Source: Escarpia spicata
Taxonomy: Eukaryota; Annelida; Polychaeta; Sabellida; Siboglinidae
Length of the DNA stretch: 64,000 bases
Direction: 5' to 3'
Assembly (NCBI GenBank): GCA_963995525.1
Contig: OZ023206.1
Coordinates: 67,702,308 to 67,766,307, forward strand
A program made the translations under genes and the position numbers. The notes below the pieces were generated by a model, which was not told the origin of the DNA, made no database searches, and saw only the letters and a list, made by a program, of their open reading frames with translations. Below, one piece after another: positions 45,885 through 57,564 of this stretch; the stretch's first letter is position 1; every line of letters begins with the position of its first letter.

Positions 45885-46735
45885 ATGCTTAAATTCATAT
45901 TATATTACATCCAGCTATCTATTTCCACGTCCACTAAGCCAAAACAAATTAAAAAGTTCAATGAATTAGAAATTCCACATTTTATGCTGTGCAGCCGGAC
46001 ATTTTTGAATATGCATATTTTTGGCGCGCTTTTCTGGATGCCGAGATGTGACGTCACATATCACCCGTACTCGCATCAGGCCGACCCTTTCCATGCATTC
46101 AGAGCATGTTTACAAGGATAGCTTTCGGGTCGAAACGTGCGTCAAAATTAGTTATTGTGAGATATTCCAATGTAATACAAACACTAGTCATCATAGAGGA
46201 ACAAGCAGTTACCTTACGGTTCCACATGAATCCAATTTTATTCAAAACAATGAATGCAAATGGGCCTACTACAAGTCAACTAATTTTGCCGAGCTTGGGC
46301 TCGTTTTTAGAATAATTATATCGGATACAACCAACGGGAGATAATCTACACCAATAAACATACATAGCAAACAGATATCGTATCAAGCTACAGAAAGTAA
46401 CTTGGGAGGGTGACGATGTCAGTTTGTCATATCCTATAGGAAACCCAAGCTTGGCGATACCTAGTCGACTTGTAGGCTCATGCGCATTCATTGTTTTGAA
46501 TAAAATTGGATTCATGTGGAACGTTAAGATAACTGCTTGTTCCTCTATGATGACTAGTGTTTGTATTACGTCGGAATATTGCACAATAACTCATTCTGAT
46601 GCTCGTTTCGACCCAAAACTATCCTTGTAAACATGCTCTGAATGCATAGAAAGGGTCGGCCTGCTGCGAGTGTGGGTCACATGTGAAGTTACGATACCAC
46701 GTGATCGCCTAGCTCATTAATTTTATATTTTCTGC
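45885..46735. mobile_element. Palindromic element G containing two inverted copies of the THAP-like/CRE module
   Basis: A left arm (46,030-46,300: TGACGTCA, then GTTTACAAGGATAGCTTTCG, then CGGTTCCACATGAATCC) is repeated inverted at 46,450-46,700. Both match 10,260-10,500. The central 46,330-46,405 matches 11,195-11,285 inverted. At the centre sits a 37-bp segment identical, bar one base, to part of exon 16. Confidence 0.65.
46404..46440 (+). other. 37-bp copy of exon 16 coding sequence at the palindrome centre
   Basis: 36 of 37 bases match 47,005-47,041 in the same orientation (begins GGGAGGGTGACGATGTCAG; the mismatch is A for C near the end). Without splice signals it is not an exon. Confidence 0.85.
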
Positions 46736-46939
46736 GGGAATCGCTACACAGACGGGTTTAAAATGGAATTTATGCTACCAATGTATTTTATTGTATTTTT
46801 TTAATGTTCTCGAATGTTACATACAATGTTAAACTTTGTGTACACATGGAAAACGGATTTTAGTTAATGCCTTGTTTTTATTTCCTTTAAGGAGACTCTC
46901 TTCAGCCGGCCCAGTATAATTAACTCATGTGTGTTTCAG

Positions 46940-47164
46940 GTCACAGTCTGAGGTGACAAGGACGCTTGTGTCTATGAGGGAGAAAGGCGTAGAGATGAGC
47001 TTCAGGGAGGGTGACGATGTCAGTTTGTCATATCCTCTAGGCACACACATCAACAACGGCTATTGGCATTATGTAGCACTGAGTCTGGAGGTAGACAGAG
47101 TCACGTTGTATCTTGATGGAATTACTGGCAACATGGGCAGTTTCACACCAGTCGAATCAGTATA
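46940..47164 (+). CDS. Exon 16: pentraxin/LamG-like domain, part 2
   Basis: Acceptor TGTGTTTCAG, donor GTATA|GTAAGT; phase 2-2. Encodes SQSEVTRTLVSMREKGVEMS, FREGDDVSLSYPL, INNGYWHYVALSLEVDRVTL, YLDGITG. The NGYWHYVAL…V.LYLDG pattern is the core of LamG/pentraxin folds. The canonical pentraxin HxCxSW motif is not present. Confidence 0.88.
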
Positions 47165-47604
47165 GTAAGTCTAGCTGTGCAGTTCTGATTTCATAATCAC
47201 ACACATTGAATTATGACCGAAATTATTTTATTACATTATGTCCGCATATCATCTGCAACTTGTAGCTTTGGATAGCAATCTTGTGACTTTGTTATTGCAT
47301 ACGTTGCAGTGTCTTCTGGAGAAAGGTCATAATAATATCATTGGAATGAACGGTAGTTTGATTCCACATGCCACCTTTTCAAAGGTTGGGTAATTTGTTC
47401 ACCTCACTTCCCGTGTGCCTCTTAGAAGAGAGAGTAAAAGACTTTGGCACAGTGTCCAAAGGAGGTGAAAAATCCCATGCAATAAAATCAAGAATCTTTT
47501 GTGGATTCACTAATTCTAGAGACAGTTACACTGAAGTAAACCTCTGTTACAGGGTTGTCATGTCTGTTGGAGCTAGAATAGTAATGCAAGATGTTTATTT
47601 GCAG
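47165..47604. other. Intron 16
   Basis: About 47,365-47,470 resembles the SINE body (TTGATTCCAC, CACTTCCCGTGTGCCTCTTA, GAAGAGAGAG). Exon 17 follows TGTTTATTTGCAG. Confidence 0.35.
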
Positions 47605-47900
47605 TATTGTATTGCGAGTTGGTGGGTCGGAGTCGGAGATGTTCCGTGGGGCAGTCAGTCTGGTGCAGATGTGGGACGTGGCCCGTAGTGCCACAGACAT
47701 TATCAATGTGCTCAATGTGAAGGCGACCCCCCTCACCAGCCCGTCCTACACCCAGGGACTGATATCTGACTGGACCTGGGACAGCTTTCATCCTGGACCA
47801 GGCATGAAGAAGATGTCTCCATCCACACGCGGCCAGACAATCTGCACCACTGGACAACAGCTGGACAAAGAGGGCAGTACTTGTATTGATAAACTGAAAG
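47605..47900 (+). CDS. Exon 17: pentraxin/LamG-like domain, part 3, and linker
   Basis: Acceptor TTTATTTGCAG (phase 2), donor GAAAG|GTACAG (phase 1). Encodes YIVLRVGGSESEMFRGAVSL, VQMWDVARSATDI (the F.G.VS..QMWD.A strand typical of pentraxin and LamG_3), then LISDWTWDSFHPGPGMKKMS and a two-cysteine tail (QTICTTGQQLDKEGSTCID) before the HYR domain. Confidence 0.88.
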
Positions 47901-47959
47901 GTACAGTCTGGAGGGAGGTGTGACAAAATAGCTTAATTTAAGGACAAAAATTAAGGCAT

Positions 47960-48350
47960 TGTTTTTCATATAACAAGTAGAATGTACGCAGTAAAATAAT
48001 AATTGTTTTTCATGTAACAAGTAGAATGTACGCAGTAAAATAATAATTGTTTTTCATGTAACAAGTAGAATGTACGCAGTAAAATAATAATTGTTTTTCA
48101 TGTAACAAGTAGAATGTATGCAGTAAAATAATAATTGTTTTTCATGTAACAAGTAGAATGTATGCAGTAAAATAATAATTGTTGTTCATGTAATAAGTAG
48201 AATGTATGCAGTAAAATAATTGTTGTTCATGTAACAAGTAGAATGTACGCAGTAAAATAATAATTGTTTTTCATGTAACAAGTAGAATGTACGCAGTAAA
48301 ATAATAATTGTTTTTCATGTAACAAGTAGAATGTACACAGTAAAATAATA
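47960..48350 (+). repeat. ~44-bp minisatellite (~8 units)
   Basis: Unit GTTTTTCATGTAACAAGTAG, AATGTACGCAGTAAAATAAT, AATT, starting ~60 bp after the exon 17 donor. Confidence 0.85.
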
Positions 48351-48989
48351 ATTATGTGCACCGCCATGATAATTAATGAGTTAATGAAATGACTCATCAT
48401 TTGTCAGAAAAAGGCAGCCCCACAAATTAGTAATAATATTTAGACTTGTATTTATTTTAATATCTGCAAATAACTTTGTGTCATGTAGTTGGTTTGTAAA
48501 TGTTTGCATGCCCTGCACTCTGTAGTTACGCAATTGTTCACCAGGTGGCGATATAAACATTCAAGTTTTGCACATTTTGTCGAAGCGTCAATCGTTGAAC
48601 CACTCCAGCCCAAGAAGACATTACAAAAACAGTTAATCCATATACAATGTGCTAACTTTGGGGGAAGTGTGTTAGTATCTCCTCCCAGGCACCAAGTTCA
48701 CTCGTCTCTTTCTGTGTCCATTTGCTTCCTTGGACCATTGTCCTCTGATCTACCTATTGGTGATGTATTTAAAAACAAAGGTAGTTTGAGTTATTTACTA
48801 CTTTCAGTGCTAAACCACTGTCATTAATGGTTGACTAATTCCTTTCAATTTCTGCTGGCTCCCAACTAGTTTAACCCACAGCGACTACTAACTCTTTGTT
48901 GGCCAAATATGTAGTGTGTGAATGGTTTATAATTGTATATATTATCTGCAGTTAGTTTAATGAAAGCTGCTTATTTTTAATTGGTAAAA
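48351..48989. other. Intron 17, before the CR1 element
   Basis: 48,640-48,790 (TGTGCTAACTTTGGGGG, CTCTTTCTGTGTCCATTTGC) is related to sequences near 24,150 and 40,700, a dispersed repeat. No exon. Confidence 0.4.
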
Positions 48990-51900
48990 AAACTGTCTGA
49001 TCATTAGAGTTTAGCTAATCAGTTGCTGCGATGGTAATTCACCTTTCAGTGCATTGGGTGTTGTAAGGTGGAGTGTCTGCAGAAGGAGATAGTTAGGTTG
49101 ACAGATATTGTGAAGGGGATGGAGATGAAAATTAGCAAGGAGACAGGGGGAATGGAGAGAAAAGACAGGGAGAGAGGTGAGAATACTGCAAGACTGAAGG
49201 AGAATAGCAGTGGCAAGAAGACTGAAGAAATGAGATTGAGAGGAGGGAATGTGATTGGCGGGGAAGGAAAATCGACGACAGAAAACGTGACAAGCATGAA
49301 GGTGACAGGGGAGAAAGTGAGAAGGAGGGAGGGAAGATGAGATGGGAGAGGAGAGAAGAAAATGAGATGGGAGGAAAGATGAAGGGACGAAAGGAAGTGA
49401 GAGCAATGTGATAGAAGAGAAGTCGATAAAATGGACGATGACAGGAGGAAAGGTGACAAGAGAAAAAGCGACAGGAAAGAATCGACCGGAATAGAATGTG
49501 ACAGGAGAGAAGACGGCAGGGGGAAAAGACAACAACCAGACAGATGCAAACCACAGAAGGAGTTACTCTGAGGCAGTGATTGAGGGGGCAATGAGGAAAG
49601 AGAGGTGTTTATGGGCGACTCCATTATGAGAAAGACGGACAAGACACTAAGCGAGGGGAAGGATGTCGTTGTTTGTCTACTGGGGGCTAGGATAGAACAT
49701 GTGACTAAAGGGTAGAGAAGGTATTGGGGCATGGCAAGGGAGGGTCTATACTAGTACACTTAGGAACATATAATGCAGACAGGGAGGGAACAACTGGGAT
49801 AGTACAGACAGTTAGTGAGGACGCTAAAGAAGTGAACAGATTATTCTATCATGAATTTTGCCAGTAATAGGAGGAAGGGGGTCAACATATAGAAACTGCA
49901 AGAATATGGCTATCAACTCATTAGTTGAGCAGATGTGTGAAGAAGAAGGGGTGGGATTCACAGATTTATGGGGATACTTTGTTGGGAGGGAAGATATGTA
50001 CATGAGAGATGGCCTCCATCTTAGTGGAAAGGGGGCAGCAGTTTTCTCAGAGAACCTGCTGTGATCTGTTGACAGTGGGACAGGTTGCATCTATTTAACC
50101 TAGATTCGCAGGGGGGACTCGTAGAGAAGCCTGAAACTGGAGGCATAGATAAAAACAGCACAAATAAATCAGCAAAGAACAGTCTGGGAAACTCTTCTGA
50201 AGCTGGATATATATGTGTTTGTTTAAATGCAAGGAGTATAGTAAACAAAAGAAATGAACTAAACATTATGGTAGAAGGTATTGACCCTCACATAATAGGT
50301 ATAACCGAACGATGGACCACCACCGATATATCAGATGCTGAATTGGGACTGACAGGGTATGTAATGTTTAGGAAAGATAGAATAGGAAGAAAGGGAGCTT
50401 AACCCTCTCAAGGCCAGATTAATGGAAATATGTGCCTCTTATTGAATCCTATTAAATTGAGAGAATGTGCTGTGAGTGAATCATGCGATATACTTGGGTT
50501 GTATGAATGCAAATAAATAAATAATTTTTGATCCGATTCAAATAAAATTTTCACTACATCTGAAGAACTAATTCCTGGTGTAACTAGCCAAGTATGTGAC
50601 ATATATGTCAATTTATTATCCAAATATGAATTGCTAAGTTTGACAAAAATAAAATACTTAAATAATTTTCAACAATTCATATATATTTTTTTTTCATTAA
50701 TAATTAGCTGTTACATGCTGCGTATGAAATGTTCATAAATTACTATGCTACAGAATGGGAAACTAATTAAATGTCTGTGATAAATAAAACTGAAATAATT
50801 TAAGTTTTTCAGAGTGCAAGTAGTTTCAAGATTTTATACAAAATGGCGTTCTTTGTGATCATAGCCGTCATCACGTCTGAACTATTAAGTTGGTGTTATA
50901 TTTAAAATGCGTAATCATAGTGCAAAACATTCCCCTTCGATGGCAGTGTTCGTTATAAACTCGATTCGAAATCCCATCAAAGTCCGAATTACTGGAGTTC
51001 GACATAATGACAATGTCGAGAATTACATCAAAACTAAAAAACACCACCCGCTTCGTTGCGCGGCGCATTAATACTTCTTTACAACAAAATAGACCGCTCA
51101 AAAGTTAGCATTTAATCGTAGAAATCGCCTGCGTACGCGTGGTTTGGAATAATTCCTGGGTGCTTCCATGTTTATGCCCACAGCAAATGTTAAACTTTAA
51201 TCTCATTGGCTGAAAATCACCATTAACATATTCACTGCGTGGCGTAAAAGAGGGACCGGAAATTGTGTGTCGTTGCTTTCGACTACTAAACTGCGTGGTG
51301 GTTGGCGCTATTTAGCCACGGATATCGCCATCATTTCTCACTTTTGACGCTTCCCAGTGAAACTTCAATATTATTATATGCTAACTGCCGAAATAAATTG
51401 CCGTTATTGGATGACACTGTTTCGCGGTACCAGTTTAAATGTGCCCCTGTATTCGGGCGTATTCAGGCGTTCTGGCTGTGAGTGGGAGTCGGGTTGATTC
51501 TGACCACGAGAGGGTTAAGCATAGAAGAGAATGAAAAAATACAAAACGCTATAAGGGAAGTAAGCAAACGGGACTGTATTATTATGGGGGATTTTAACCA
51601 TGGGCATATACAATGGAAATCTCTACAGAGTACGGGGAGTGAGAACCACAAGTTTTTAGTTTTAGTACAAGATACTTTCCTTTCTCAACATGTACTAGAA
51701 CCAACTAGAGGTGAGAATGTGTTAGACATAGTTTTGTCCTCACAGAATGAATTAGTTGACAATGTCAATATATGTGAGCCACTGGGGAGTAGCGATCACA
51801 ACCAGATACATTTTACCATCAAAGTAAAATCAGAAAAGAATAGTAAAAGCACTATAGGAGAAATTTCCACAAAGGAAGGTATAAGGACATGAGGAAATAT

Positions 51901-53835
51901 TTAGCAAAGATAGACTGGAATAACACACTGAAGCATAAGACAGCAACAGATTGCTGGAATACCTTAAAGAGTGAAATTAAGTGCATAGTCGATAAATGTG
52001 TACCCTTCAAGAAACAAGGGAAACGGTCTAAAAAGAAACACTTATCGAAAGAAGCCATTAGAAAAATTAAGTATAAACAAGCGATGTGGAAGTCGTATAG
52101 ATGTATTGGAAATGATGAAGACTACAACAGTTATAAAGAAGCACTTAACCAAGCTACAGCTGAAATTATAAATTCAAAGAGAAGCTATGAACATAAATTA
52201 GCTAGAAATATAGAACATTACAACAAAAGTTTGTTTGCGTATGTTTGAAGCAAACAGAAAGTTCAGGATAAGGTTGGTCCTCTAGAAGATAGTGCTGGAA
52301 ATATAATATCAGAGGGATTCTTAATGGCAGAAGACCTGAATGAGTAGTTTAGTTCAGTGTTTACCAAGGAAAATATTAGTTCACCGCCAGTACCAGAGGC
52401 TAAGTTCAAGGGGGCAGATTCAGACTATTTAGGACAGTTAATTGTAACCCCGGAAATGGTAGCTAAGAAAATAAGGGCTATGAAGGATAATAAATTACCT
52501 GGAGTGGATGGGATTCCGCCCAAACTACTATTGGAAATTGTAGAACAAATTAGCATACCGCTTGCAACAGTTTTCAACTTGTCATTAGAAGAGGGAGTCG
52601 TTCCTTTAGAATGGAAAGAAACAAACATTATACCGTTATTTAAAAAAGGTTCAAGGAACAAGTCAGAGAACTATAGACCAGTGAGTTTAACATCAGTGAT
52701 TTGCAAATTATTAGAAAGACTAATTAAAGATCACATGGTGGATTTTCTTGTTAAACATAATTTGATAAACCCACATGGGTTTTTAAAAGCGAGGTCATGC
52801 TTAACAAATATGTTATGTTTTTTGGAAGACATCACTAAGTGGGTAGATGAGGGAATACCAGTAGATATCATCTACTTAGATTTAAAAAAAGTGTTCGACA
52901 AAGTACCACATCAAAGATTACTGCTTAAACTAAAGGCCCATGGCAAAGGAAATGGTATAATAAACTGGATAGAGAAATGGCTGATTGACAGAAGACAACG
53001 TGTAGTAGTTGATGGGGAGGCTTTAAACTGGAAATTGGTATTGAGTGGGGTACCATAGGGATCAGTACTTGGACCTATATTATTCTTAATATATATCAAT
53101 GATTTGGATGATGATATAACAAGCAAGGTGTTGAAATTTGCAAATGATACAAAGGTGTTTAGAAGGTTTAAAAGTGATGGAGATAGACAGCATTTACAAG
53201 AAGATCTTGACAGGTTGATCAAATGGTCTGAAAAGTGGCAAATGCTGTTCAATTATGGGAAATGTAAATGCCTCCACACAGGACATGGGAATGAAGATGT
53301 AGAATATACAATGGGGGGTACTGTACTAAGTACTACTGTAAATGAAAAGGACTTAGGATTAACCATTACTGCTGATATGAAGGTTGCAGAGCAGTGCGGA
53401 ATTGCAGCTTCAAAGGGAAATCAAATCCATGGATTAATTAGGCTGAGGGATCTTAGTTATTAAATTCGCCTAAAAGAATGTGGTTTAACAACACTAGAGA
53501 CCAGGAGATTGAGAGGAGATCAGATAAAAGTGTTTAAAGTACTGAATGGTTATGAAAATATTGATAGAAATATGTTTTTTTAGTTAAGAAAGATAGAAGG
53601 ACTAGTGGACATGAAGTTACATTAGGAAAGGAGCAGTATAGATTAGATATAAGAAAGTTCTCATTCTCACAAAGGACTGTAAATGAATGGAACAGATTAT
53701 CTTCTGATTGTGTGGGTGCTAGTAGCGTGAATATGTTTAAAAATAAAATCAACACATACCTCAGAAGGGCGATACACATAGATAAAAGGGTTGGACTCTC
53801 GATAAGCCAAAGGGCTTCCTTGTCTTAATTCTCTG
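48990..53835 (+). mobile_element. Decayed CR1 LINE with ORF1 esterase, endonuclease and reverse transcriptase
   Basis: ORF1 begins near 49,050 (CIGCCKVECLQKEIVRLTD, zinc-like cysteines then coiled coil) and ends in an SGNH-esterase block (VGFTDLWGYFVGREDMYMRD, GLHLSGKGA) at ~49,950-50,035. ORF2 starts with endonuclease (CLNARSIVNKRNELN, IIGITERW), is split by a TTAA element at 50,399-51,518, and resumes with IIMGDFNH and GSSDHNQI. Reverse transcriptase: NYRPVSLTSVICKLLERLI, DIIYLDLKKVFDKVPHQRLL, GVP-stop-GSVLGPILFLIYINDLD, and FAND instead of the catalytic F/YADD. Stops at 52,246, 52,345 and 53,056, plus a ~60-residue deletion after GLIR (53,440), mark it as dead. Confidence 0.85.
50399..51518 (+). 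mobile_element. TTAA element family B, copy iv, nested in the CR1 endonuclease
   Basis: Exact TTAA at 50,399 and 51,515; termini CCCTCTCAAGG and CACGAGAGGG. Splits the CR1 endonuclease frame. On its minus strand a frame starting MSNSSNSDFDGIS (~50,9xx-51,01x) mirrors copy iii. It therefore inserted after the CR1. Confidence 0.8.
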
Positions 53836-54231
53836 GGTGGCAATCTTGTTAAATCTAATTAACCTTCAAACCACTGAACTTAGCAGCCACACAGTTTTTG
53901 AGAGAGCAAAGAACGTCGACAACATGAACACAGACATTGAAAATCTTATTATGCTTTCACATTTCAATTTTGAGAATCACTTGAATTAGTGTTTGGAGAA
54001 ACATCAGATACTTTAATAATTTGTGTAGTGATTTCACCCTCTCTACCTAACGTTTTGCACTAACGAGCTGGCACAATGTAGTGTACACTGTACGCAAAAC
54101 TGCTTTTCAACAAAATTAATTTGAAGTGAATTGAAAAAAAATATTAAATTGAGGGAGTATCTTAATGATTTGTACTAATGTAGCTACAGTTTAGTAGTCC
54201 TAAATGCGTCATGAACTTTGAACTATTTCAG
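53836..54231. other. Intron 17 end
   Basis: AT-rich; no repeat or exon recognised before the acceptor GAACTATTTCAG. Confidence 0.4.
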
Positions 54232-54363
54232 ACAAATTGCCCCCAGCTGCGACATGTCCATCAGAAGATGTTGGAATAGTGGGTGGTGGACATCTCGCTG
54301 AAGTCTCCTTTCAAGAACCAATTTTTGAAGGTCAACACACAGTGACAAGGAACCACAAGTCAG
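54232..54363 (+). CDS. Exon 18: HYR domain, first half
   Basis: Phase 1-1; acceptor AACTATTTCAG, donor GTCAG|GTATTG. Encodes KLPPAATCPSEDVGIVGGGH, LAEVSFQEPIFEGQHTVTRN, HKSG. The PP…TCP…V.F.EP.F pattern starts an HYR (hyalin repeat) domain. C1 is present; C2 comes from exon 19. Confidence 0.85.
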
Positions 54364-54775
54364 GTATTGTACAAAGCATTATGAAACGAGGTAGACTAAT
54401 TCAGTTTAACAAATTAGTTCTTGAATGAATTAAATTTAATTCCAAGTACATATTATAATTGAGTATATACAATATGTCAGGAGACTCCCATTAAGGCATT
54501 TAAATGCTGCTACCATGAAAGCCACCTTGAATAATAATTATGCTATAATAATACTAATATTTTTACAAAGTAATTTAGCTAATAATACATGAGCATGCCA
54601 TAGTAAAGATGGTAATCTAAAGTATATATATAAACCCATATAATGAGCACAAAATCACTAAATGCATCAATAGACATTACAATATTTTTTAAAGACAACA
54701 TTAAATCTGTCAAGATATAATTAACTAGTAACTACAAGGCGATGTATACGTAGAGGTGTACGGGATGTTGATGTG
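54364..54775. other. Intron 18, first part
   Basis: 54,475-54,530 resembles 1,850-1,915 (ACTCCCATTAAGGCA, GAAAGCCACC). Otherwise AT-rich, no exon. Confidence 0.4.
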
Positions 54776-55438
54776 TTAAGGCCAGACACCCCAGGTGAAA
54801 TGGTGTTTTTTGACAAAAAATACTGAAAATGGTTTTCTGCCAGATTATGATACCTTTGTATGCATACTATCAATAAAGTTAACTTCTATGACAATTACAT
54901 ACCTCTAAGTGAGTTTTAATCATGGATCAAGCATGTTGATATCATGTAATGAAATCCATTATGCAATCTTTGACAGCCATTTTCTCAAAAACAAATTTCT
55001 TCAAATTTCTGCATTTGGAAACGGTATATCTCTTGGAATAATTACTCTATGTATGTAAACAAATATGGCTATATCTTTCAAACTATTCATGATTTTAAAA
55101 AGTGTCTGATCATTGCACACAGTAGAATATGCTGAATGCAACACTGAAAACAATATTTATATAGCATCAATATTCCAAGAGATATCCCGTTTCCAAATGC
55201 AGAAATTTTACAAAATTTTGTTGTTGAGAAAATGGCTGTCAAAGATTGCATAATAGATTTCTTTACATGATATCGACATGCTTGATCCATGATTAAAACT
55301 CACTTAACGGTGCGTAATTGTCATAGAAGTGAACTTTATTGATAGTATGCATACAAAGGTATAATAATCTGACAGAAAACCATTTTCAGTATTTTTTGTT
55401 AAAAAACACCATTTCACCTGGGGTGTCTGGCCTTTTAA
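54776..55438. mobile_element. TTAA-flanked palindromic MITE, family C' (~660 bp)
   Basis: TTAA at 54,776 and 55,435. Two ~290-bp inverted arms begin GGCCAGACACCCCAGGTGAA and end in its complement. The arm is the left part of the family C element at 24,758-25,425. Predicted to form a long hairpin. Confidence 0.8.
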
Positions 55439-55755
55439 GACATTCTAAACCTGTAATTTGGTGTTTTAGAACATGTCTTATTCCATATATGTGACTGGAA
55501 ACCAAGACTGGCAATTTGACACGATTATATAATAAATGCATTAATTTACATCGCATTTATAATCGTTACATGATCGACACCTTAGGATAAGATTCGTGAC
55601 TGATTGTGCATCAGGTTGTTTATGTTAATATCGTATACGTGGAAAGGGTGTGGTATGTGTTGATGTCTGAAGGGATAAAGTTTGGTGCTGACCAAGCAAT
55701 AAACTATAATATTGATTCCCTTTTTTACACTGAGCTATGATTATGTGTTTTGCAG

Positions 55756-55851
55756 GAGACATATTCCAGACTGGAGTCTCCCCAGTTGTGTACAGTGCAT
55801 CGGATGCTGCAGGCAACAGAGCTGTGTGTCACTTCAATGTATTCCTTCGTT
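55756..55851 (+). CDS. Exon 19: HYR domain, second half
   Basis: Phase 1-1; acceptor GTGTTTTGCAG, donor CGTT|GTAAGT. Encodes GDIFQTGVSPVVYSASDAAG, NRAVCHFNVFLR. The G.FP.G…V.Y.A.DAAGN.A.C.F.V motif is the hallmark HYR second half. Confidence 0.9.
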
Positions 55852-56190
55852 GTAAGTCAACTTCTCTTGTGTGAAATTACTGTGGCGGCTGGTTTGTAGA
55901 CCTGCATAATTACTGTTCATGTTAGTCCCTTCCAAACAGACGCAAGGAGGGAAGAGTGTAGCGGGGCCAGGTCCCGATTAGTGCTATCTGTTTTGCCATG
56001 CTGTAGTCTGTGGAGGGGTGCGCAGTGACACCCCTATATAAGCCCCTACACATGATTCTGAGTCTACTGTGTGGTGCAGCACTCTTATCATTCTTGACAA
56101 TACACCCCCCCTGCAGGATGCAGTAAAAGCAAGTTATATTCTTACCATGTATTTCATCCTGCGACAATACTATCTAATACATGCTACTAT
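55852..56190. other. Intron 19, first part
   Basis: No exon; a CpG-containing patch (GCGGGGCCAGGTCCC, GGGGTGCGCAGTG) without recognised structure. Confidence 0.35.
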
Positions 56191-56194
56191 TGTG

Positions 56195-56600
56195 CGAAGA
56201 TCCTATCCCATCACATGGCAATGTCATGTGAAGATCCTATCCCATTACATGGCAATGTCATGTGAAGATCCTATCCCATTACATGGCAATGTTGTGTGAA
56301 GATCCTATCCCATTACATGGCAATGTCATGTGAAGATCCTATCCCATTACATGGCAATGTTGTGTGAAGATCCTATCCCATTACATGGCAATGTTGTGTG
56401 AAGATCCTATCCCATTACATGGCAATGTCATGTGAAGATCCTATCCCATTACATGGCAATGTTGTGTGAAGATCCTATCCCATTACATGGTAATGTCATG
56501 TAAAGATCCTATCCCATTACATGGCAACATTGTGTGAAGATCCTATCCCATTACATGGCAATGTCATGTGAAGATCCTATCCCATCCCAGGCCACTGTTG
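56195..56600 (+). repeat. 34-bp minisatellite (~12 units)
   Basis: Unit GTGAAGATCCTATCCCATTA, CATGGCAATGTCAT, alternating TCAT and TTGT variants. Decayed units continue to ~56,690. Confidence 0.88.
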
Positions 56601-56800
56601 AGTGAAGATCAGATCCCAAAACATGCCATTGTTTGAAAATCCTATCCCTGGTGAGTGAAGGTCCTAGCCCGTCACATGCCACTGGCGTACAAAGATTCCA
56701 CCCTATACAACCGCTTTTGTGTGCAACTTGAGCATATGTTGGGGTAGGATCGTCATCCACCCACTGGTGGCTGCGTACATGTGTCATGTTCTGCTTTCAG

Positions 56801-57004
56801 TGGGAGACTGCACAATGCCAGACCCACCCATAGGTGGCAGTGTAAGCTGTACTGACGTCAACAACTTGTACAAGCGCTGCACTGTGAAATGTAACAATGA
56901 CAGGAAGTTCCTGCGTGCAGTGCCGAAGTTCTACTCGTGTGGCCCGATTGGGTTGTGGAACGCAAACAGCCCAATGAACACATTCAAGATCCCACCTTGC
57001 GGAG
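56801..57004 (+). CDS. Exon 20: sushi (CCP) domain
   Basis: Phase 1-1; acceptor TCTGCTTTCAG, donor GGAG|GTACGT. Encodes GDCTMPDPPIGGSVSC, YKRCTVKCNNDRKFLRAVPK, FYSCGPIGLWNANSP, IPPCGG. The spacing (C…C…C.V.C…F…Y.C…G.W…PPC) is a sushi/CCP module with an extra cysteine pair. One exon equals one domain. Confidence 0.85.
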
Positions 57005-57560
57005 GTACGTTGAACAAAGGAAACACTCCAGCCAGGCTCTTAGGCAGGATTGTGAAATTATCCATTTTTTCTTGTTCTCACTTTTGACTTACCCATTATG
57101 CTCATCAAAAACCCTGTTACACATGCATTGGTAATTGGCGTCAGAAAGTGGTGAATACTCACGGGGCTGAGGCTCTCGGAAAACCTCTAACTGCAACTCC
57201 CGTGAGGCTCGCAAATTACTCAAATTTCAAACTACACTCTTGCACTCACCTTCACACTTAGTACAAGGCCCGTTTTATGACAATGCAAACACTGTTTTGA
57301 CCTTGTTATATTATGGTCCAACACAAGATCAGTAGTATCTGAAAAATAAAAATCCATTATGTAAAGACCAACAAATCCATTATTTGAAAAAGAAAAACCT
57401 GTTGCCTTTTTTTAAAAAACCCACTCCAATAACGGGACAACGGGTCTCTGACCGTGGTCCAGCAAGAATCTCAATAATTAATTAATTATGTATGAGGCAA
57501 AATTCCAGCGAAAGCAGTATTACTGGCATTTGATTTGACTTAAAAGTGAAGGCCGTATTG
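57005..57560. other. Intron 20, first part
   Basis: AT-rich, no exon; leads into the 29-bp minisatellite. Confidence 0.4.
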
Positions 57561-57564
57561 ACCC

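Noticed and set aside
49011..49732. Long minus-strand S/L/F/P-rich frames
   Set aside because: Antisense of the purine-rich, repeat-like ORF1 region of the CR1 element.
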